Positions 26,683 to 35,714 of a DNA stretch of 64,000 bases are shown one piece after another. How positions within the stretch are numbered: position 1 is the stretch's first letter; the number at the start of each line of letters is the position of its first letter. Source of the DNA: Psychromonas sp. SA13A (GTDB taxonomy: Bacteria; Pseudomonadota; Gammaproteobacteria; Enterobacterales; Psychromonadaceae). Both the position numbers and the translations under genes were made by a program. The notes under the pieces are model-generated. The model did no database searches, was not told the origin of the DNA, and worked only from the letters and a program-made list of their open reading frames with translations. The stretch lies in NCBI RefSeq assembly GCF_011378715.1, contig NZ_WTKU01000020.1, positions 17,643-81,642 of the forward strand. Reading direction: 5' to 3'.

Positions 26683-27217
26683 CTTCAGTCTCTTGTTAGT
26701 TACGGCTGTTGCCAGATTAAAAGGAGTTACTCTTCAATAATATTAACGTAAATTTATTGAAAAGTTAGTATTTGTATTATTATATGCTCGCTGTGTCACT
26801 TTACATGGAAAATATTCCAATGCGTAAGGTGTCGCCTGATGATGAATCTATCAGATCACAGAGATAGCTTTTAATTTTATTCAATATATTTTGGCGAACA
26901 GATTGTGATTTAATGTTTGTAACAGATTAATGAAGCCACTTCATATGACTTTAATTTGAAATTAAAGGGGTGAAGTTAATACTTTGGAGTTTAAGCTTTG
27001 AAGTTAAAAGTGGAAAAGTAGCGGTGTGTTTTTATTTGTATCTGCAGCTTATATAAAACGCTTAACATTTTTTATCAGGATAGGTTCAACATTGAAGTGC
27101 ATAAAGACTATTCGCCTACCTTATTATCAAGGATCTAGCAGAATAGTCTTTTAGAAATGCATTTTAATTGTAGTTAGTATGTCGAAGCATGAATGCTGTG
27201 CCTTTAATGGCATGGCT
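26683..27217. other. 535-base non-coding region between hydratase and exbD
   Basis: It contains the hydratase promoter on the minus strand and the 3' flank of exbD. I find no credible reading frame. An 11-base inverted repeat, AAAGACTATTC / GAATAGTCTTT, with a 27-base loop at about 27103-27153, is the clearest structure and could end the exbD transcript or fold a small RNA. Several repeats of GAAGTTAA-like sequence occur at 26970-27020. Confidence 0.45.
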
Positions 27218-27643
27218 TTAATTTTTCGACGACTCTTCTTCGATTAATATTTGCGTTGCTTGAATATTATGCTGTTGTAAAAAGCCTAATAACTGCACCA
27301 TATACTGCACATCAGCCGTTTTATCCGCTGCAATAACCCATTGTGTTGCAGGTTTTTCCTTCGTGATTTTAATTAACTTTTGTTGGAACGTTGGCCAATC
27401 TGCTTGTGCTACCCCATCAATCGCCCAGTGTGGTGCTTGATGAAGTAAATTAATGGTAACCGCCTTATCATCAACCACTTGGCTAGCACTGCTATCTGTA
27501 GTTGGTAAGTCAACTTCTAATGACTGCAATTTAATATTTGCTGAGAGCATTAAAAATACCATCACAATAAAAATAATATCGAGTAATGGAGTGAGATCAA
27601 CTTGAAATGATTGTTGATCATTGGCTCGTTGACTTCTAATCAC
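27218..27643 (-). CDS. exbD: biopolymer transport protein ExbD
   Basis: ExbD is the small partner of ExbB in the proton-driven motor that energises TonB. The 141-residue protein has one N-terminal helix with the conserved aspartate (VDLTPLLDIIFIVMVFLML) and a periplasmic domain ending in a short beta-rich segment. It overlaps the exbB stop by four bases (ATGA). It is the last gene of tonB-exbB-exbD. Confidence 0.93.
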   Translation of the reverse strand: MIRSQRANDQQSFQVDLTPLLDIIFIVMVFLMLSANIKLQSLEVDLPTTDSSASQVVDDKAVTINLLHQAPHWAIDGVAQADWPTFQQKLIKITKEKPATQWVIAADKTADVQYMVQLLGFLQQHNIQATQILIEEESSKN

Positions 27644-28326
27644 GAGTTAACTTCCTGCGTTGTTGCGATAGTTGTTTTTGCAGTACGTTTTTGCTCAGGA
27701 AAACTAACGCCTTGTAACCAAAGGTTACAAAAATTGAGTGTAAATTCTAAACGATAAGTTACTTTATTTGCCCATAACCCTAATAGCTGCGCGCCACAAA
27801 TAGCAGGTAACGCAATTAATAAACCCGCGGCTGTGGTGCGCATTGCAATGCCTAATCCATCAGCCAAATCATTGGGAGTGACTGAGCCTGTGGTTAAAGC
27901 TATGGCTTTAAACATCTCAATTAAACCTAATACGGTACCTAATAAACCCAGTAATGGGCTGATCACGCCAATCAAGGCTAATAGCTTTAATCCGCTGTGT
28001 AACTCTTGACGCTTATCTTGTACCCAAATGCTGGCAGTATCTTCACGCAATTGTTGGCTAAAGTGTTGATGCGCAAAAAGCATTGCGATACCACGTTTAG
28101 CAAGATTTTTTTCTGTTTTTAGTTGCACGCTAAGCGATTGTAATTGCTCGCTTTGCTTTGGGTCATGGCCTTTCAATAATTGTGTTATTTCTTTTTTGCT
28201 TAATGAACCAAAGCTTAATAATTTTAATAATCGTTCACTTATGATCATTAACGTTAAAATCGAGCAAATTAATAATGGCCAAGTCATTAAACCAAGTTGT
28301 TGTTGTATTAAATTAAATAAAGTCAT
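27640..28326 (-). CDS. exbB: MotA/TolQ/ExbB proton channel family protein ExbB
   Basis: ExbB forms the pentameric proton channel around ExbD. The 228-residue protein has three membrane helices (about 13-30, 115-137 and 160-182). The characteristic segments LKLLALIGVISPLLGLLGTV and LADGLGIAMRTTAAGLLIALP contain the Thr/Pro-rich family signature. It starts two bases after the tonB stop and shares four bases with exbD, so all three are one operon. Confidence 0.93.
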   Translation of the reverse strand: MTLFNLIQQQLGLMTWPLLICSILTLMIISERLLKLLSFGSLSKKEITQLLKGHDPKQSEQLQSLSVQLKTEKNLAKRGIAMLFAHQHFSQQLREDTASIWVQDKRQELHSGLKLLALIGVISPLLGLLGTVLGLIEMFKAIALTTGSVTPNDLADGLGIAMRTTAAGLLIALPAICGAQLLGLWANKVTYRLEFTLNFCNLWLQGVSFPEQKRTAKTTIATTQEVNS

Positions 28327-28328
28327 GA

Positions 28329-29123
28329 TTAATCCAATTGAAAGCTAATAGGGACATAAATACGATGTGCAACAGTTTTCCCGTTGACACTATGAGGTGA
28401 AAATCTCCATTTTTTAATGGCTTTTAAAGCAGCAAGATCAAGTACTCTTGCGCCTGAAGAATCTTTTAATAACAATTTAACTTGTTTACCTTTCTCATCT
28501 AACCACACCTCGTAAGTGACCGTACCTTCGATCCCCTTTCTTTTTGCTAAACGAGGATATCTAGGTGGTTTAGGTTTACTTAAAAAACGACTTTTTTGTA
28601 TTAGCTGCGGTTTACCCTGTAAACCATTGTCAGTTTTTACAACTTGTTTCGCATTGACTGTCTGCTTTGCTTTTGGTGCTGCCGTTGGTTGTTCTATCTG
28701 TTTTGTTTCTTTCTTTGCCGCCGCAGTCGCGGTTGGTTTGTTAGACTGTTGTATTTTTTTCTTTGGTTTCTTTACTGGTGCCGCTTGCTTCTTTACTTTT
28801 TGGATCGCTTTAGGAACCTGTTTTTTCTCTTTTTTAGTCACGCTCTTTTCTTTAACGATGCGCTTCTTAACTGTCTTTTTGACCACTGGTTTGGGTTTCG
28901 CTATTGTAGGTGCAGCTTCTTTTACTGGAACTGGTGGAGTTTCTGTTTGAACGGGTGTTGTTTCAGCCTTTTTAGGCGTTGCTTTTGGGGTACTAAAACT
29001 AATGCTAACATTTTGCGATTGTTGGCTCATAGGTTGTGCCATTACTGGCTGATCAAACAGTGGGGCAAAAATTAAAGCATGAATCGCGACAGACAATATT
29101 CCAGCACTTAGGTAACGAAACAT
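28329..29123 (-). CDS. tonB: TonB energy transducer protein
   Basis: TonB couples the ExbBD motor to outer-membrane receptors for iron chelates and heme. The 264-residue protein has an N-terminal membrane anchor, then a long Lys/Pro/Ala/Val-rich periplasmic linker (about 45-180, many KK and KPKPVVKK repeats). The C-terminal TonB domain has PRYPRLAKRKGIEGTVTYEV and ALKAIKKWRFSPHSVNGK. It lies first in tonB-exbB-exbD, behind Fur-like sites. No TonB-dependent receptor is in the window. Confidence 0.93.
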   Translation of the reverse strand: MFRYLSAGILSVAIHALIFAPLFDQPVMAQPMSQQSQNVSISFSTPKATPKKAETTPVQTETPPVPVKEAAPTIAKPKPVVKKTVKKRIVKEKSVTKKEKKQVPKAIQKVKKQAAPVKKPKKKIQQSNKPTATAAAKKETKQIEQPTAAPKAKQTVNAKQVVKTDNGLQGKPQLIQKSRFLSKPKPPRYPRLAKRKGIEGTVTYEVWLDEKGKQVKLLLKDSSGARVLDLAALKAIKKWRFSPHSVNGKTVAHRIYVPISFQLD

Positions 29124-29188
29124 AACGATATAACTCCAATATAAAAATTCTATTCAGTAACAGGACTCATTATCAATTAAATTAACAA

Positions 29189-29203
29189 TGAGATCAATTA
29201 TCA
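29189..29203. promoter_or_regulatory. weak Fur-box-like site before tonB
   Basis: TGAGATC-A-ATTATCA fits the 7-1-7 Fur pattern fully in one arm and 4 of 7 in the other. It lies 66 bases upstream of the tonB ATG. Confidence 0.35.
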
Positions 29204-29244
29204 TTTGTATTAAGTTTATATTTTTATTAAGATACATTTTTTGA

Positions 29245-29259
29245 TGATAATAGTTATCA
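29245..29259. promoter_or_regulatory. Fur box between tonB and hugZ
   Basis: TGATAAT-A-GTTATCA matches the 7-1-7 Fur consensus (TGATAAT-N-ATTATCA) with one mismatch. It lies in the 326-base divergent control region of two iron/heme units, where Fur repression is expected. The rest of that region is AT-rich with no other gene. Confidence 0.6.
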
Positions 29260-29449
29260 TCTAATGGTTGGTTTTATTTGTACTTTGGATAAAAAGGAGA
29301 CAGATTGTTTCACTATTTTGCATAATGAAGGCTGATTGATTTTTTTAAAGGTACCTAGGCAGAATTGGAAAATGTAATATACCTATTACCAATCAAAATA
29401 TATGGAATTGGAACATGGAGTATTCAATTTTCAGCTAAGGTGGCATGTA

Positions 29450-30004
29450 ATGAAACAATCAATTATAAATCAGTCGGCGTTAAATGAAGGAATATTAAAT
29501 AAATCTCAAGCTGATCTGCTTGTAGAGGCTGAAATTCTAGACTTTATAAACGGTAAAAAAACTCTGCAACTAGCGACCGTTGATGTAAAGGCTAAACCTA
29601 ATGCGAGCTATGCGCCTTTTGTTTACTTTGAGCAGAGTTTTTATGTATTGATTTCGGAATTGGCTCGACATACACAAAATATATTAAACAACCCCAATGC
29701 TTCTTTGATGTTAATTGAAGAAGAATCGAAAGCTAAGAACTTATATGCAAGAGTACGCTTAACCTTTGATGCTGATGCCATGATCGTTTCACGTGAAACG
29801 CAACAGTGGCAAGATGTAATTGAATTGATGATTAACAGGCTAGGCGAGACGGTACAGGGGCTGAGTCAATTCAATGACTTTCATTTGGTGAAGCTGAAAG
29901 TAGAGCAGGGCCTTTATGTGAAAGGATTTGGTCAGGCTTATCAAGTGTTAGCTAATGATCTAGCTAATCAAACTCATATTAACAAAGGGCACAGTAGTGC
30001 TTAA
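29450..30004 (+). CDS. HugZ/HutZ-family heme utilization protein
   Basis: The 184-residue protein belongs to the pyridoxamine-phosphate-oxidase-like split-barrel family used for heme degradation (HugZ, HutZ). Features are KKTLQLATVDVKAKPNASYAPFV near the N-terminus, YVLISELARHTQNILNNPNASLML in the middle and the C-terminal GLYVKGFGQAYQV. ATG 29450 is chosen because AAGGTGG lies eight bases upstream; the frame opens further back at 29402. It is divergent from tonB across a Fur-like box, as hut genes often are. hutW and hutX are absent. Confidence 0.85.
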   Translation: MKQSIINQSALNEGILNKSQADLLVEAEILDFINGKKTLQLATVDVKAKPNASYAPFVYFEQSFYVLISELARHTQNILNNPNASLMLIEEESKAKNLYARVRLTFDADAMIVSRETQQWQDVIELMINRLGETVQGLSQFNDFHLVKLKVEQGLYVKGFGQAYQVLANDLANQTHINKGHSSA

Positions 30005-30418
30005 TGAAGAGTTGTTAGTTTTCATTGAGTCATTTTTCGCTTATTGATGGCCACTTAGTCATTCCAGTTACTTGCTTGCAGGGGGCTTAAGTCCTTAAGT
30101 TCTCTGTGAGCCTCCTCTTTATCTTTAATACCCATTATTTAAAAGTGACACTCTTTTTTACACCTTCCTAGAAAATTAATGCGATTAATTATTCGCACTG
30201 TCTTTAGTTACGTCTTGCCTTGCTGTCGAAGCTAACAATTGAATAAAGCATCTCGATTGATAACGGGTATAGTTAGGCAGGTGTGATGTGGATAACTAAT
30301 TCTCTTTTTATTCACTAAACCGTTCACTTTAGAGAATTGTTTTATTAGCTTCAGTCATCACTCTTGCATTATTATATTCTACAGGTGAAGAATATAGAGT
30401 CGCAGACGGAAGGTTACG
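30005..30418. other. intergenic region before the efflux operon
   Basis: These 414 bases hold no gene I can support. The 3' part carries the probable promoter and operator of the TetR gene. A CTTAAGTCCTTAAG repeat near 30088 is the only other pattern. Confidence 0.5.
30373..30396. promoter_or_regulatory. candidate TetR-family operator
   Basis: The seven-base arms TATATTC / GAATATA stand ten bases apart, 23 bases upstream of the TetR start codon. This size and position fit autoregulation by a TetR dimer. Confidence 0.4.
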
Positions 30419-31081
30419 ATGAAGCAAGTGAATAAAGTAGGACGCCCAAGTGAAAATAGAGATAATCGAGCTAGGCTGATCACGTCTGCCAGGGAGCTCT
30501 TTGTGGAGCAGGACTACGACAAAGTATCACTTCGTGAAATCGCTAAAAAAGCACAAGTAGATAGTGCGCTTATTCGTTATTATTTCCAATCTAAACTGGG
30601 TTTATTTATGGCGATGCTTAAAGAGACTGCCGCCCCTGTTACCGAACAATTAAGTAAAGCAAACCAAAATATTGATGAAAAAAGTAGTGAGTTATTAATG
30701 ATGACTTACTATCGCGTAATGAGTGAAAACCCCGACTTTCCTAAGTTAATGTTTAAAATCGCTTCAACTCCAATCAGTGATAAAAATATCGATTTTCAAA
30801 ATATACTGGATCAAGTTTTTCGTCCAAAACACATTAATTTATTTGCTTCAATGCAGCAGCAGGGACTACTAAAAGACGGTGTAGACCCTCTGTGCGCGCA
30901 AATTAGCTTTTTCAGTATGATGATTTTTCCATTCCTTATTCCTGATCGGATAAAAAATACGATAGGTATTAAAATAACCCCTGAATTTATGTTGAAGCTA
31001 GGGCAACAAAATGCCCAATTATTACAGACTGGTTGCTTAAATACGCCTAAAAATAATCCTATTGAGAGTGATAAAGAATGA
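30419..31081 (+). CDS. TetR/AcrR-family transcriptional regulator
   Basis: The 220-residue protein has the N-terminal TetR helix-turn-helix (ARELFVEQDYDKVSLREIAKKAQVDSALIRYYF) and an all-helical ligand/dimer domain. Its stop overlaps the start of the membrane-fusion gene by four bases, so it is the first gene of the efflux operon and probably represses it through the upstream inverted repeat. The inducing compound is unknown. Confidence 0.9.
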   Translation: MKQVNKVGRPSENRDNRARLITSARELFVEQDYDKVSLREIAKKAQVDSALIRYYFQSKLGLFMAMLKETAAPVTEQLSKANQNIDEKSSELLMMTYYRVMSENPDFPKLMFKIASTPISDKNIDFQNILDQVFRPKHINLFASMQQQGLLKDGVDPLCAQISFFSMMIFPFLIPDRIKNTIGIKITPEFMLKLGQQNAQLLQTGCLNTPKNNPIESDKE

Positions 31082-32412
31082 AAATGAGCAGTAATAAAAA
31101 ACGCTTAACGATCCTTGGTGTATTAGTTGGAATTATTATCTTGGCATTATCAATCTTTTTCAAATCGTCACCAACGATTCAACCCAATTTCGATAAAGCA
31201 CGGTTAGTCTCGGTACAAGCATTAATACTACAACCAACGGCACCTCTGGTTCTCGCCTTTGGGCGTGTTCTGCCTAAAACGACTTGGCAAGCGATTGCTG
31301 AAGTGAATGGTAAGGTTATTTATCGCCATCCAGGGTTAGAGTCTGGCCGCTTATTAAAGGCGGGTACACTGGTATTAAAGATTGATCCATTTGAATACGA
31401 GTTAAAAAAAGCCCAAGCCATTGCTAACGTTAATGCCAGTAAGGCTCAGTTAACACGCTTAAAGCAACAACAGAAAAATATCAGTGCTGGTTTGGCGATT
31501 GAGCAGGAGAAGTTGCAATTAATTAATCAAGAGTACCGTCGCAAACTATCGTTAAAGAAAAAGAATTTGATCTCTAATTCTGATTTGGAAACGCAAAAAC
31601 AAACCTTACTGGCACAAAAAAACGTGGTTTTAGATTTAAACAGTACGTTAAAACTTTTGCCTGACGATAATAAAGTAGCTTTAGCAGAGTTGAATGTTAA
31701 TCAAGCCATGTTAGATGATGCTCAAAGACAATTATTGAACACTCAAATTACGTTGCCCTTTGATGCACGTATTGCGAATGTTGATGTAGAAAATGCACAG
31801 GTAGTTGCATTAGGTGGCGTGTTATTTGAAGCATATAAGTTGGGCACTGTAGAAGTTAAAGCAGAACTCTCTTTGCAAGATGCAGATATCCTCATGAGTA
31901 GTGTTCAATCATTTCCAACACAAGCATCGCTACCCAACGTGGAAGAGCTTGGTTTCGGGGCCAATATTGAGTTACAAATTGCTGCAAAGCAACATCAATG
32001 GCCAGCTAAATTGACCCGTATTGCAGATAATATTAATGCTGAACAAGCAACGATTGGTTTTTATCTAGAAGTTGAGCAGGATGTTGCCCAGTTTCAGTTA
32101 GGCGCTAAACCTCCACTTACTAAGGGAATGTTTGTTAGTGCTAATATCCACGGTTTTGCTTCTTCACAATTTATGATCCCAGAGAAGGCATTACATGGTG
32201 ATCTCATTTATGTAATGCAAGAGAATAAACAGCTTGCGATGCGTAAAGTACAAGTGCATTTTAGAAATAAACAAGGTGTTGCTATTAGTGGGGATATAAA
32301 GGAAGGAGAATGGTTAATTTTAAATGATTTAGTGCCTGCAATTCCTGGGATGACATTAAAAGTACAGGAACCGCAAAAAGCCGCGACCTCAGTTCAGGAG
32401 TCGTCTCTGTGA
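31078..32412 (+). CDS. RND efflux periplasmic adaptor (membrane fusion) protein
   Basis: This adaptor bridges the inner-membrane RND pump and an outer-membrane channel. The 444-residue protein has an N-terminal membrane anchor (about 10-28), a lipoyl half near AEVNGKVIYRHPGLESG, a coiled-coil hairpin (about 110-220), a second lipoyl/barrel part (LNTQITLPFDARIANVDVENAQ) and a C-terminal barrel domain. It overlaps the TetR stop and the RND start (GTGA). No outer-membrane TolC-type gene follows, so it probably uses a shared one. Confidence 0.9.
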   Translation: MKMSSNKKRLTILGVLVGIIILALSIFFKSSPTIQPNFDKARLVSVQALILQPTAPLVLAFGRVLPKTTWQAIAEVNGKVIYRHPGLESGRLLKAGTLVLKIDPFEYELKKAQAIANVNASKAQLTRLKQQQKNISAGLAIEQEKLQLINQEYRRKLSLKKKNLISNSDLETQKQTLLAQKNVVLDLNSTLKLLPDDNKVALAELNVNQAMLDDAQRQLLNTQITLPFDARIANVDVENAQVVALGGVLFEAYKLGTVEVKAELSLQDADILMSSVQSFPTQASLPNVEELGFGANIELQIAAKQHQWPAKLTRIADNINAEQATIGFYLEVEQDVAQFQLGAKPPLTKGMFVSANIHGFASSQFMIPEKALHGDLIYVMQENKQLAMRKVQVHFRNKQGVAISGDIKEGEWLILNDLVPAIPGMTLKVQEPQKAATSVQESSL

Positions 32413-35400
32413 TTAAACTTTTTACTCGTCACCCTACGCTAGCTAACTTGATCATGCTGAGTTTTTTTGTGCTTGGTTTAAGTAGTCTTAGTAACATTAA
32501 GCGTGAAACTTTCCCTGAGTTTTCTTCGTCTTATATTATTGCTAGTGTTGTTTATCCCGGTGCTTCTCCCGCCGAAGTGGAAGAGAGCTTATGCTTACGT
32601 ATGGAAGATGCTATTGATGGATTAAGTGGCATTGAAGAAGTTACCTGTGATGCACAAGAAGGCTCTGCTTCATTGAGAGTTAAAATGTCTGATGATGCAG
32701 ATGTTGGCCGCTCATTAGTTGATATTCAAACTGAAATAAATGCCATTAAAGATTTTCCTACGCAAATAGAGCCACCCACTGTTAAAGAGCTTGATTGGGC
32801 AGAACCTGTGGTTGATATCGCTGTTGCTGGAGACGTAAGTTGGCCGCATTTAAAGGCTTATGCCGAAGCGTTAAAAAAGCGTTTAAAGTTAGACTACGAT
32901 GTTAGTTTGGTGAGCATTTCAGGGTTTTCAGATCATCAGTTTAAAGTGCAACTGAATTTACAAGATATGCGCCGTTTAGGGTTAACCGTGGCAGAGGTTG
33001 CAGATAAAGTTGGCCGTCAAAATGTTAAAATGCCTGCGGGTACTGTGTCTTTAAGTGACAAGGAGTTATTACTTCGCTTTGATCAAAGGAAAACAACGAC
33101 TCAGGCTTTAGGCAACATAATCATTGCGTCTCTAGGTGATGGTGGTGTGGTGCGTTTAAAGGATATTGCAACGCTACAGGATGCCTTTGAGTTTGAGTAC
33201 AATAAGATTCTTTTTAATGATAAACCGGCTGCTATTTTAAAGGTTAAAAAGAATAAAGCAGATGATGCGTTACGTATTAAAGAACGAGTTAGTGCTTTTG
33301 TAGAAATGGAACAAAAAATAGCGCCCGAAGGTATCACGCTGACTTTGACTAATGATATGTCATCTTTGTTACAAGATAGGCTGTCGATGTTGCTGAAAAA
33401 TGGGTGGCAAGGGATCATTTTGGTCTTCTTATCAATGTGGTTATTCTTTTCGTTACGCTATTCATTTTGGGTCTCCGCAGGATTGCCGGTCTCCTTTATG
33501 GGCGGATTGTTTTTGATGAGTGCATTTGGTGTCTCTATCAATGTGATGTCTTTAGTTGGCCTGTTAATGGCGATTGGGATCCTGATGGATGATGCCATTG
33601 TGATTGCAGAATCGATTGCTGCACACATTGAAAAAAAACTTAGCGTTAATGACGCAGTAATAGAAGGTGTTAAGAAAGTGGCACCCGGTGTTATCTCTTC
33701 CTTTTTGACCACTATTTTTATTTTTGGCAGTTTATTGTGGTTAGACGGTCAAATGGGGAAAGTATTATCTGTGGTGCCGATGGTATTAATCATGGTGCTT
33801 AGTATCAGTTTAATTGAAGCTTTTTTGATTTTACCTAATCACCTAAACCATTCATTAGCTAAACCAGAAAAAGTAGACTCCACACTTAAATTCAAACGTG
33901 TCTTTTTAGCTAAATTTGAACACTTCCGAAATGTTACTTTAGTCAATAAAGTTGCCTTTGTGGTGCGCTGGCGTTATCTGAGTATCGGTATAACGATCGG
34001 TTTACTATTAACTTCTTTTGCCTTAGTCGCTGGTGGGGCATTAAAATTTTTAGCATTTCCAGCATTGGATGGCGATATCGCTGAAGCGCGACTTATTTTA
34101 CCGCCAGGCTCAACGTTGCAACAAACAGAAGCGATCGTTGCGAAGGTAATCAAAAGTGCACAAGTTGTGGGGCAACAGGCGACGCAAGAAAACCAGGAAA
34201 GTGAACCGTTAATAAAAGATATTACTGCACATTATAATTCAAATGCTGATGCAGGAGAGACTGGATCACATGTTGCTACGGTGCGCTTAGATCTATTATC
34301 TGCTGAAACCCGCAATACTTTAATCAACGCTTTCATGGAATCTTGGCGTTTACAAACAGGCGAGTTGGCAGAACCTTTGTCTTTGGTTTTTAAACAACCT
34401 GCAATGGGGCCTGCTGGACGTGATATTGAAATACGTTTGCAACATGAAGATTTAAACGTATTAAAGCAAGCATCGGTTGCTATACAGGGTTATTTAAGCC
34501 AATTCTCGGGTATCAATGGTATTTTAGATGATATGCGCCCGGGTAAAGAAGAGGTGGTTATCTCCCTTAAACCTGGCGCGGAAAACTACGCTGTAGACGG
34601 GCAGATGATTGCCAATCAATTACGTGCAGCGTACTTCGGACAAACCGCAGATGAAATCCAAGTGGGCTCAGAAAATATATCCATACAAGTTTTATTGAAT
34701 GAACAACAGGCAGGTAACTTACAAACACTGGCTAACTTCCCAATCATGTTAGATCAAGGCGGGCAAATCCCATTAAGTGCAGTTGCTTTGTTAAAAAGTG
34801 ATCGCTCCTATGTGCGCATACAACGTATTAATAGCCAGCGTACGGTCACAGTGATGGCCGATGTCGATAATAGAAAGGCCAATGGCAATGAAGTGATAAG
34901 TAATATGCGTATTAATTATTTGCCTGAGTTACAACAACAATTCCCTGGTTTAAAGGTTGATTTTGAAGGTGCGGCTAAAGAGTCAGCAAAAACCGGTAGC
35001 TCATTACTAAAAGGGTTTATGATTGGTCTATTTGGTTTATTTGCTATTTTGAGTTTCCAATTCCGTAGCTATTTAGAGCCCTTTGTTGTGATGCTAGCAA
35101 TTCCATTAGCTTTAATTGGTGTGCTGTGGGGACATTGGTTAGTGGGGTATAACCTTTCTATGCCATCCATTTTAGGGTTTATATCATTAGCGGGTATTGT
35201 GGTTAATGATTCCATATTATTAGTGCAATATATTCGACATCACATCGATCAAGATGCTGATGTTTATGATGCTGTGGTGAAAGCTAGCCGAGATCGTTTT
35301 AGAGCGGTATTTTTAACCTCGTTAACCACTGCGGCGGGTTTGCTCCCTTTGTTATTGGAAACGAGTTTACAAGCGCAAATAGTGAAACCAATTGTAATTT

Positions 35401-35519
35401 CTATTGTGTTTGGTATTTTCACTTCCACTTTATTAGTGTTATTTATTATTCCAAGTGCGTACGCGATTCTTGCGGATTTTGGGTTAGTACATAAGCACAA
35501 AGACCTCAGCGATACTTAA
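32409..35519 (+). CDS. RND-family efflux permease (AcrB/MexF-type)
   Basis: The 1036-residue proton-driven pump has the full RND layout: a first helix, a large periplasmic porter loop, a six-helix bundle, and then the repeat. The proton-relay aspartate pair is visible in MAIGILMDDAIVIAESI in the fourth helix, and the second half has SLAGIVVNDSILLVQYIRHH. The HPTLANLIMLSFFVLGL start and the lineage signs resemble the MexF/VmeT-like or CzcA-distant multidrug group; the substrate is not assignable. The start is GTG overlapping the adaptor stop. A weak GGGGAG / CTCCCC hairpin follows at 35533-35550. Confidence 0.92.
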   Translation: MIKLFTRHPTLANLIMLSFFVLGLSSLSNIKRETFPEFSSSYIIASVVYPGASPAEVEESLCLRMEDAIDGLSGIEEVTCDAQEGSASLRVKMSDDADVGRSLVDIQTEINAIKDFPTQIEPPTVKELDWAEPVVDIAVAGDVSWPHLKAYAEALKKRLKLDYDVSLVSISGFSDHQFKVQLNLQDMRRLGLTVAEVADKVGRQNVKMPAGTVSLSDKELLLRFDQRKTTTQALGNIIIASLGDGGVVRLKDIATLQDAFEFEYNKILFNDKPAAILKVKKNKADDALRIKERVSAFVEMEQKIAPEGITLTLTNDMSSLLQDRLSMLLKNGWQGIILVFLSMWLFFSLRYSFWVSAGLPVSFMGGLFLMSAFGVSINVMSLVGLLMAIGILMDDAIVIAESIAAHIEKKLSVNDAVIEGVKKVAPGVISSFLTTIFIFGSLLWLDGQMGKVLSVVPMVLIMVLSISLIEAFLILPNHLNHSLAKPEKVDSTLKFKRVFLAKFEHFRNVTLVNKVAFVVRWRYLSIGITIGLLLTSFALVAGGALKFLAFPALDGDIAEARLILPPGSTLQQTEAIVAKVIKSAQVVGQQATQENQESEPLIKDITAHYNSNADAGETGSHVATVRLDLLSAETRNTLINAFMESWRLQTGELAEPLSLVFKQPAMGPAGRDIEIRLQHEDLNVLKQASVAIQGYLSQFSGINGILDDMRPGKEEVVISLKPGAENYAVDGQMIANQLRAAYFGQTADEIQVGSENISIQVLLNEQQAGNLQTLANFPIMLDQGGQIPLSAVALLKSDRSYVRIQRINSQRTVTVMADVDNRKANGNEVISNMRINYLPELQQQFPGLKVDFEGAAKESAKTGSSLLKGFMIGLFGLFAILSFQFRSYLEPFVVMLAIPLALIGVLWGHWLVGYNLSMPSILGFISLAGIVVNDSILLVQYIRHHIDQDADVYDAVVKASRDRFRAVFLTSLTTAAGLLPLLLETSLQAQIVKPIVISIVFGIFTSTLLVLFIIPSAYAILADFGLVHKHKDLSDT

Positions 35520-35714
35520 TCTGCTCATTAACGGGGAGGGTAATCTCCCCCTGAAGCCTTTACTCATTATTAGCGATCCATTCAATTAATATTCTCATTC
35601 TTTTATTGCATTTTTCCTTATTTCCAGTTCATTGAATTGCGGTTATGATGCAAGCTAGTAACTAATCATATCAGCCGAATAACATTTAAATGGTAGAGTC
35701 GCGGAGGCATTTGT

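Noticed and set aside
28516..29075. Long cysteine/phenylalanine-rich plus-strand frames
   Set aside because: They are produced by reading the Lys/Pro-rich linker of tonB backwards.
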